Part shown: positions 1-5,050 of the stretch, in pieces
Layout: the number at the start of each line of letters is the position of its first letter
Position numbering within the stretch: the stretch's first letter is position 1
Assembly: GCA_013298445.1 (NCBI GenBank)
Contig: JAAFHQ010000501.1
Location: forward strand, 1 to 5,050
DNA: 5,050 nt
Reading direction: 5' to 3'
From: Chitinophagales bacterium
GTDB lineage: Bacteria; Bacteroidota; Bacteroidia; Chitinophagales; Saprospiraceae
Made by a program: the position numbers and the translations under genes
Notes under the pieces: generated by a model
The model's database searches: none
The model's input: only the letters and a program-made list of their open reading frames with translations
What the model was told of the DNA's origin: nothing

Positions 1-780
1 GGCGCAGATTTGAAAAAAGCCGAAGCGGATTTGGCTACGGCCAAAAAGAACTTTGAACGCGCCGGGGAACTGGTCAAGGATAAAATCATTTCTGAGCGAG
101 AATTTTTGGAAGCCCAATTGCGCTACGAAAATGCCCAAACACAGCTCAACGCCGTTGCCGTTTCCAAAAACTTCAACCAAAATCGGCAAGGGATCACCGC
201 GCCAATGGGTGGCTTTTTGAAAAACATCTTGGTGGAAAATGGGCAGTTTGTCACAGCAGGGCAACCATTGGCGACCATTGCCAAAAACAAAAAATTGCTC
301 TTGAGGGCCGATGTGTCTCAGCGCTATTTCCCAAAACTTGCAGCGATCACGGCAGCCAATTTTAAAACCACCGATAGTGAACAGGTTTTTAATACCCGAC
401 AATTGAACGGCAGGGTCTTGTCTTTTGGTAAAACGGCGTCGGCTAATTCACCCTTCGTGCCCTTTACTTTTGAAATAGACAACGTCGGTCATTTCATTCC
501 CGGTTCCGTAGTAGAAGTGTTTTTGCAAGCAACTTCCCAGCCCGCTTTGGTGGTGCCCGTGACCGCATTGCTCGAAGAACAAGGTGTTTTTTACGTGTAC
601 GTGCAAACCGAAGGGGAAAGTTTTCAAAAAAGAGAATTGAAAATTGGCGCCTCCGATGGCCTACACGTACAGGTGCTTTCCGGTGTCGCGGAAGGCGAGC
701 GGGTAGTGACCAAAGGAGCTTATCAAATTAAATTGTCAACCGCGTCGGGTACACTGCCTGCGCATGGACACGAACACTAA
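1..780 (+). CDS. RND efflux periplasmic adaptor (membrane fusion protein, HlyD/CzcB-CusB type), 5'-truncated by window edge
   Basis: This is the periplasmic adaptor that links an RND pump to its outer-membrane channel. The frame is open from base 1, so the true start, signal peptide and first hairpin/lipoyl half lie upstream; the TTG at 10 is an ordinary Leu codon. The 259 visible residues show, in order: a charged alpha-helical hairpin (about 1-58); the second half of the lipoyl domain (about 62-95, with 'GITAPMGGFL' and a later 'GQPLATI'); a beta-barrel (about 96-176); and a membrane-proximal domain (about 180-250, with 'VVPVTALLEE' and 'EGERVVTKGAYQI'). The hairpin carries R20, L24 and S31, an exact fit to the R-x3-L-x6-S tip motif by which adaptors contact TolC. 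The protein ends in HGHEH (three His in five residues), which suggests metal binding, by inference. The pump gene follows 11 bases after the stop, so co-transcription is likely. Family assignment is firm; the substrate is not. Confidence 0.95.
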   Translation, partial: GADLKKAEADLATAKKNFERAGELVKDKIISEREFLEAQLRYENAQTQLNAVAVSKNFNQNRQGITAPMGGFLKNILVENGQFVTAGQPLATIAKNKKLLLRADVSQRYFPKLAAITAANFKTTDSEQVFNTRQLNGRVLSFGKTASANSPFVPFTFEIDNVGHFIPGSVVEVFLQATSQPALVVPVTALLEEQGVFYVYVQTEGESFQKRELKIGASDGLHVQVLSGVAEGERVVTKGAYQIKLSTASGTLPAHGHEH

Positions 781-791
781 AACCCCAGATC

Positions 792-3700
792 ATGCTGAAT
801 AGAATCATCGATTTTGCACTGCAAAACCGCTTGCTGATCATCGTGGCTTCGGTTTTGCTGCTGGTGTTTGGGTCTTATATTGCTTCCCGGATGGAGGTTG
901 ATGTATTTCCTGACCTTACTGCGCCAACCGTGGTGGTGCTTACCGAAGCCCACGGCATGGCCCCCGAAGAGGTCGAAAAACTGGTGACTTTCCCTCTGGA
1001 AACCGCAGTGAACGGTGCTACCAATGTACGCAGGGTGCGCTCTTCTTCGTCGGCGGGTATTTCGATTGTATGGATAGAATTTGAATGGAATACCGATATT
1101 TTCAAGGCCCGGCAGATTGTCAACGAAAAAATTGTTGCCATCAGCGAACGGCTCCCGACTGGTGTAGGCACTCCCACGATGGCTCCGCAAGCGAGCATCA
1201 TGGGCGAAATCATGCTGATCAGCTTAACAGCCGACAGTACCTCCCAAATGGATTTGCGTATCATTGCCGACTGGTCGTTGCGCCCCCGCTTACTGGCTAC
1301 TGGCGGTGTAGCTCAGGTAATCGTCATTGGCGGCGAGTACAAACAGTACCAGGTTTTGGCATCGCCACAAAAAATGAACTACTTCGGGGTCTCCTTCAAT
1401 GAGCTCTTAAAAGCTTGTCAGGAAGCCAATGGCAATTCATCCGGTGGTTTTTTGAATGAATACAGCAATGAATACATCGTGCGTGGCATGGGCAGAACCA
1501 GCGATTTGGCTGAACTCGGAAAATCGGTCATCAAAACCACGGCACAGGGAACGGTGAAAATTGAGGATGTGGCTAAACTCCAAATTGGGGCTTCACCCAA
1601 AATCGGAGATGGCTCCCTGCGCGGCAAACCAGCGGTAATCCTCACCGTGATGAAGCAACCCGCTACCAATACCCTGGCTTTGACCGAAACCATCGATCGT
1701 GCCGTTGCCGATTTATCGAAAACCCTGCCTTCCGATGTTCAGATCAACACTCGTATTTTCAGGCAAGCGGATTTCATCAAAGCTTCCATCAGCAACATCC
1801 AAAAAACACTGCTGGAGGGTAGCGTTTTTGTAGTAATTATCCTGCTTTTATTTTTGATGAACTGGCGTGCCACGCTCATCTCCCTCTTGGCCATCCCCAT
1901 TTCACTGATCGTCGCCATTTTGACCCTGCGATGGTTGGGTTTTACAATCAACACGATGAGCCTGGGAGGTATGGCCATTGCCATTGGCGCCTTGGTGGAC
2001 GATGCGATTATTGATGTAGAGAATGTATTCAAGCGACTCAAGCAAAATGCAGTATTGGCACCCGCTGAACGGAGAGGGGTTTTAGCCGTGGTTTTTGATG
2101 CCTCAGTAGAAATTCGGACGAGTATCATCAATGCCACCTTCATCATCATTGTTGCCTTTGTACCATTGTTCTTTTTGTCGGGTATGGAAGGCAAACTTTT
2201 GGCACCGCTGGGTATTGCCTTCATTGTATCCTTGTTTGCCTCGCTGATCGTATCCATTACCCTCACTCCTGTGCTGGCGAGTTATCTGTTGTCAAATGAA
2301 AAAATGCTGTTGCGGCAACACGGTGAAAGTTGGCTGGTGCAACGATTACAAAGTGTGTATGGCGTGCTGCTAAAAGCGGTTATGCGGGCCAAAGCGCTCA
2401 TCATTGTGGGAGCTTTACTGCTGCTCGGGGTGGCAATATATCTGCTTTCCGGTCTGGGGCGCAGCTTTTTACCAGAATTCAATGAAGGCTCGCTGGTTAT
2501 TTCTGCGGTTACTTTGCCGGGGATTTCGCTGGCAGAAAGCAACAAAATTGGCAATCGAGTAGAAGCAGAACTACTGAGTATCCCCGAAATCCAAACCACC
2601 ACCCGACGTACGGGCAGAGCGGAACTGGACGAACACGCCCAAGGGGTAAATGCTGCCGAAATAGACGCGCCATTTGTGCTCAAAGACCGGACACGCGCTG
2701 AATTTATGGAAGAAGTGCGGGCAAAATTGGCCAATGTTTCGGGGGCAAACATCACCATTGGGCAACCGATTGGGCACCGCATCGACCACATGCTTTCCGG
2801 TACTCGAGCCAACATTGCCATTAAAATTTTTGGCGCAGATTTGGCAAAACTGTTTTCGTTGTCCAATGAAATCAAAACCGCGATTTCCTCTATCCCGGGT
2901 TTGGTGGATTTGAGTGTGGAGCAGCAAATTGAAATTCCACAGGTGCAAATTAAAGCGAAACGGGACTTACTCAGCCATTACGGCATCTCCATTGGGGCCT
3001 TTAATGAGTTTGTCGATGTGGCATTTGCAGGGGAAAAAGTGTCCGAAATTTATGAAGGCAGCAAAAGTTTTGACTTAGTGCTGCGCTTTGATGATGCCAA
3101 TCGGGGTACGATCGAAAACATCCGCAATACCCTGATTGATGGCGCAGATGGGCAAAAAATCCCCTTGCACGCTGTCGCCGAAATCGTCAGTACTGCTGGA
3201 CCAAACACCATCAACCGGGAAAATGTACAACGCAAAACAGTGGTATCAGTCAACGTAGTGGGACGGGATCAACGGAGTGCCGTGGAGGAAATTCAACGGG
3301 TAGTAGCTGAGCAGGTACAATTGCCTGAAGGATACCGCATTGAGTATGGCGGTCAGTTCGAGGCCGAAGCCGAAGCCTCCAAAACCCTGATGTTCACTTC
3401 GCTACTTTCCCTTTTGGTGATTTTCCTCTTGCTGTTTCAGGAATTCAAAGACCTAAAAATGGCTTCCATCATCCTGTTGAATTTGCCATTGGCCTTGATT
3501 GGTGGGGTATTCAGCATTTGGCTCACTTCCGGTATTTTGAGCATTCCAGCGATCATTGGGTTCATCACCTTGTTTGGCGTGGCTACCCGCAACGGTATCT
3601 TGTTGGTATCGCGGTACCAAACTTTGCAAAATGAAGGCAAACCACTTTATGAAACCGTGATCAGCGGGTCGATTGACCGCTTGAGCCCCATTTTGATGAC

Positions 3701-3881
3701 CGCGCTTACCGCAGGGCTTGCCCTCATCCCGCTGGCCATTGCCGGTGATTTACCCGGCAATGAAATCCAAAGCCCCATGGCCAAGGTCATTTTGGGTGGT
3801 TTGCTTACTTCTACCTTGCTCAATGTGTTCATCGTGCCAGTGGTTTATTTTCTCATCCATACTAAAAAGGAAGTACAATGA
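792..3881 (+). CDS. Efflux RND transporter permease, CzcA/CusA (heavy-metal efflux) family, complete
   Basis: This is the proton-driven inner-membrane pump of the tripartite complex. Its 1029 residues are close to the usual length (CusA and CzcA are about 1050). The ATG at 792 is chosen because 'MLNRIIDFALQNR' is the typical family N terminus; no Shine-Dalgarno precedes it. The RND layout is clear: TM1 (about 12-31), a first periplasmic region (32-338), TM2-6 (about 340-500), TM7 (534-553), a second periplasmic region (554-862), and TM8-12 (about 865-1022), the two halves being an ancient duplication. Family marks include 'VDVFPDLTAPTV' (36-47), 'FLPEFNEGS' (559-567) and 'TLPGISLAE' (574-582). 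TM4 (392-416) carries D403, D404, D408 and E410; D403 and E410 match CusA D405/E412 and CzcA D408/E415. The CzcA 'DFG' Asp is Ala (A397), and R933 sits in TM10 where CusA has E939. CusA's Met triad is not kept (S571, H666). Metal export is therefore likely, but which metal is open; a non-metal substrate is a lesser possibility. Confidence 0.96.
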   Translation: MLNRIIDFALQNRLLIIVASVLLLVFGSYIASRMEVDVFPDLTAPTVVVLTEAHGMAPEEVEKLVTFPLETAVNGATNVRRVRSSSSAGISIVWIEFEWNTDIFKARQIVNEKIVAISERLPTGVGTPTMAPQASIMGEIMLISLTADSTSQMDLRIIADWSLRPRLLATGGVAQVIVIGGEYKQYQVLASPQKMNYFGVSFNELLKACQEANGNSSGGFLNEYSNEYIVRGMGRTSDLAELGKSVIKTTAQGTVKIEDVAKLQIGASPKIGDGSLRGKPAVILTVMKQPATNTLALTETIDRAVADLSKTLPSDVQINTRIFRQADFIKASISNIQKTLLEGSVFVVIILLLFLMNWRATLISLLAIPISLIVAILTLRWLGFTINTMSLGGMAIAIGALVDDAIIDVENVFKRLKQNAVLAPAERRGVLAVVFDASVEIRTSIINATFIIIVAFVPLFFLSGMEGKLLAPLGIAFIVSLFASLIVSITLTPVLASYLLSNEKMLLRQHGESWLVQRLQSVYGVLLKAVMRAKALIIVGALLLLGVAIYLLSGLGRSFLPEFNEGSLVISAVTLPGISLAESNKIGNRVEAELLSIPEIQTTTRRTGRAELDEHAQGVNAAEIDAPFVLKDRTRAEFMEEVRAKLANVSGANITIGQPIGHRIDHMLSGTRANIAIKIFGADLAKLFSLSNEIKTAISSIPGLVDLSVEQQIEIPQVQIKAKRDLLSHYGISIGAFNEFVDVAFAGEKVSEIYEGSKSFDLVLRFDDANRGTIENIRNTLIDGADGQKIPLHAVAEIVSTAGPNTINRENVQRKTVVSVNVVGRDQRSAVEEIQRVVAEQVQLPEGYRIEYGGQFEAEAEASKTLMFTSLLSLLVIFLLLFQEFKDLKMASIILLNLPLALIGGVFSIWLTSGILSIPAIIGFITLFGVATRNGILLVSRYQTLQNEGKPLYETVISGSIDRLSPILMTALTAGLALIPLAIAGDLPGNEIQSPMAKVILGGLLTSTLLNVFIVPVVYFLIHTKKEVQ
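3868..3873 (+). promoter_or_regulatory. Possible Shine-Dalgarno (AGGAAG) for the outer-membrane channel gene
   Basis: AGGAAG lies four bases before the ATG at 3878, inside the last codons of the pump gene. It supports that ATG as the start. The spacing is slightly short, and if the host is a Bacteroidota member, Shine-Dalgarno pairing is known to be weakly used there. Re-initiation after the overlapping TGA may matter more than this site. Confidence 0.4.
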
Positions 3882-5050
3882 GCCGCATAAGCATACTAAT
3901 CAAGCTATTGATCTTGCTTCTGGTTGTGAATGTCCAGGGACAAAGCAACATCGAAAACGTTTTGGCAGCCATTGAAAAAAACAATAAAACGCTGGTTTCG
4001 CAGCACCAATATTGGGAAGCCAAAAAGTTGGAATACAAAACCGGGCTGACGCTTCCCAATCCGACCGTTCAAGGTCAGTACTTGCTCGGCTCGCCCGCCA
4101 CGGCAGGCAACCAGACCGATTTTTTTGCGGTACAACCTTTTGATTTTCCGACTTTGTACAAGCAGCGGCGGGAATTGGCAGGAACCCAAGCTGCTCAAGC
4201 GGATTTCGCCATCGCCACTACCCGACAAGAGGTGCTCTTATCAGCCAAGCTCAACTGTGTTGAGTTGGTTTACCGCAACAAACTGCGTGCCCATTTGTCT
4301 CGTCGCCAAGCGGCACTTGAACGCATTCGGCGCGATTTTCAAACCAAATTAGACCAAGGGGAAGGCAACATCCTGAACGTAAACAAAGTGAAATTGCAAC
4401 TGCTTGAAATGAGTCAATTGATCCAGGAAAATGAGGCTTCAGCACAAAAACTGGGCACCCATTTGGCCGAACTCAATGGTGGTACTGCCCTGGTTTTTGC
4501 GGATACGCTTTATCCGGTTTTGTCGACCATGCCGTCCTTTGAACAAGTTGAACAAGCAAACGAAACCGTAGACCCACTACTCAAATCCTTGCAACAAGGG
4601 CAGCACATTGCTGAAAAAGAATTGGCATTGAGCAAAAGTTGGCGCTTACCAAAATTTGAATTGGGTTACCACTACCAAAGTATCTTGGGGCAACGTTTCA
4701 ACGGTATACATGCAGGTTTGGTGCTGCCGCTGTGGGAACAAAAATACCGCACACAACAGCAACAAGCGCAAGTACAGTTCAGCAACTTGCAGGTAGAAGA
4801 TCACCGTAATGAACATTTTTATGAAATAAAACGCTTGTATGATCAGCAAGCTGCACTCAAAACGACTCTTGACCAATATCAAGCTGTATTGTCGAGCATC
4901 CAAAGCACCGCATTGTTGGATAAGGCACTGGCGCTGGGTGAAATTACAACACTGGAATATTTTTTGGAGCTAAGTTTATACCAGAACGCAATCCTGTATT
5001 CCTTGAGCACAGAATGGGAATACCAAGCCATTTTGGTGCAGTTGTTTAAA
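3878..5050 (+). CDS. TolC-family outer-membrane efflux channel (CusC/CzcC-like), 3'-truncated by window edge
   Basis: This is the outer-membrane exit duct of the pump, predicted to act as a trimer. The frame is open from ATG 3878 to the window end (391 codons, no stop). The start is set by the ATGA overlap with the pump stop and by a clear signal peptide: S-R-I at residues 2-4, a Leu/Ile/Val core at 6-17, and likely cleavage after 'NVQG' (G21), leaving an N-terminal Gln. There is no lipobox Cys, so unlike CusC it is probably not a lipoprotein. Two outer-membrane-efflux repeats are visible. The first has 'LPNPTVQGQYLLGSP' (59-73), 'QPFDFPTLYKQRR' (86-98) and long helices with 'QGEGNILNVNKVKLQL' (160-175). 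The second has 'PKFELGYHYQ' (258-267), 'LVLPLWEQKYR' (281-291) and the equivalent helix with 'LGEITTLEYFLELSLYQ' (353-369). Family members usually run 400-450 residues, so the true end is probably within a few dozen codons. Family assignment is firm; the specific partner metal is unknown. Confidence 0.93.
   Translation, partial: MSRISILIKLLILLLVVNVQGQSNIENVLAAIEKNNKTLVSQHQYWEAKKLEYKTGLTLPNPTVQGQYLLGSPATAGNQTDFFAVQPFDFPTLYKQRRELAGTQAAQADFAIATTRQEVLLSAKLNCVELVYRNKLRAHLSRRQAALERIRRDFQTKLDQGEGNILNVNKVKLQLLEMSQLIQENEASAQKLGTHLAELNGGTALVFADTLYPVLSTMPSFEQVEQANETVDPLLKSLQQGQHIAEKELALSKSWRLPKFELGYHYQSILGQRFNGIHAGLVLPLWEQKYRTQQQQAQVQFSNLQVEDHRNEHFYEIKRLYDQQAALKTTLDQYQAVLSSIQSTALLDKALALGEITTLEYFLELSLYQNAILYSLSTEWEYQAILVQLFK

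Noticed and set aside
10..12. TTG as a possible start of the adaptor
   Set aside because: The frame is open to base 1, and the hairpin helix is already under way with no signal peptide, so translation must begin upstream of the window.
781..791. Search for a promoter, terminator or Shine-Dalgarno in the only intergenic gap
   Set aside because: The 11 bases are too short for a promoter or hairpin and contain no purine-rich ribosome-binding sequence; it is just a tight operon junction.
777..1264. Two minus-strand open frames (777-1190 and 875-1264) over the start of the pump gene
   Set aside because: They overlap each other and the conserved pump N-terminal region, and neither resembles a known protein; they are shadows of the coding strand.
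1739..2266. Minus-strand open frame of 175 codons
   Set aside because: It is antisense to the TM2-TM6 segments of the pump, and its Lys/Met/Ser/Thr-rich translation mirrors the hydrophobic codons opposite.
2832..2843. 12-base sequence GGCGCAGATTTG also present at 1-12
   Set aside because: Both copies are in frame and encode the common GADL tetrapeptide in unrelated proteins; there is no longer shared flank, so this is chance.
2282..2875. Open frame of 197 codons on the minus strand
   Set aside because: It lies wholly inside the well-conserved pump gene. Its translation is low-complexity and Ser/Ala/Arg-rich with no recognisable domain, as expected for the antisense of biased codons.
3718..3975. 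Plus-strand open frame of 85 codons across the pump-channel junction
   Set aside because: It sits in a third frame over two genes whose own frames are strongly supported, and it has no domain or start signal of its own.

Overview
The window holds three same-strand genes that make up one tripartite RND efflux operon: a periplasmic adaptor (membrane fusion protein) whose 5' end lies before the window, a complete inner-membrane RND pump of the CzcA/CusA heavy-metal-efflux type, and a TolC-type outer-membrane channel that runs off the 3' edge. Coding is almost continuous. The only gap is 11 bases between genes 1 and 2, and genes 2 and 3 overlap by four bases (ATGA). No RNA gene, mobile element, CRISPR array, promoter or terminator is visible, as expected for the interior of an operon.

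The organism looks like a Gram-negative member of Bacteroidota, possibly Saprospiria-like. This is inferred from the style of the proteins (a TolC with a 'QPFDFPT' segment after an 'LPNP' motif, and a Gln-starting mature protein), moderate G+C by eye, heavy TTG leucine use, and no Shine-Dalgarno sequence before the pump gene. The placement is an impression, not a proof.

Layout: 1-780 adaptor (last 259 residues: hairpin, second lipoyl half, beta-barrel, membrane-proximal domain, His-rich tail); 792-3881 RND pump (1029 residues, 12 predicted membrane segments); 3878-5050 outer-membrane channel (391 residues seen, probably close to its C terminus).

The three products should assemble into one envelope-spanning pump. 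The RND trimer takes up substrate from the periplasm or membrane using proton influx, the adaptor bridges it, and the TolC trimer gives the exit duct. Family membership points to metal-cation export. The residues that define Cu/Ag (CusA) or Zn/Co/Cd (CzcA) specificity are only partly kept, so the substrate is left open. I see no wholly new system; the most interesting signal is the unusual set of charged residues in the pump's membrane and binding regions.
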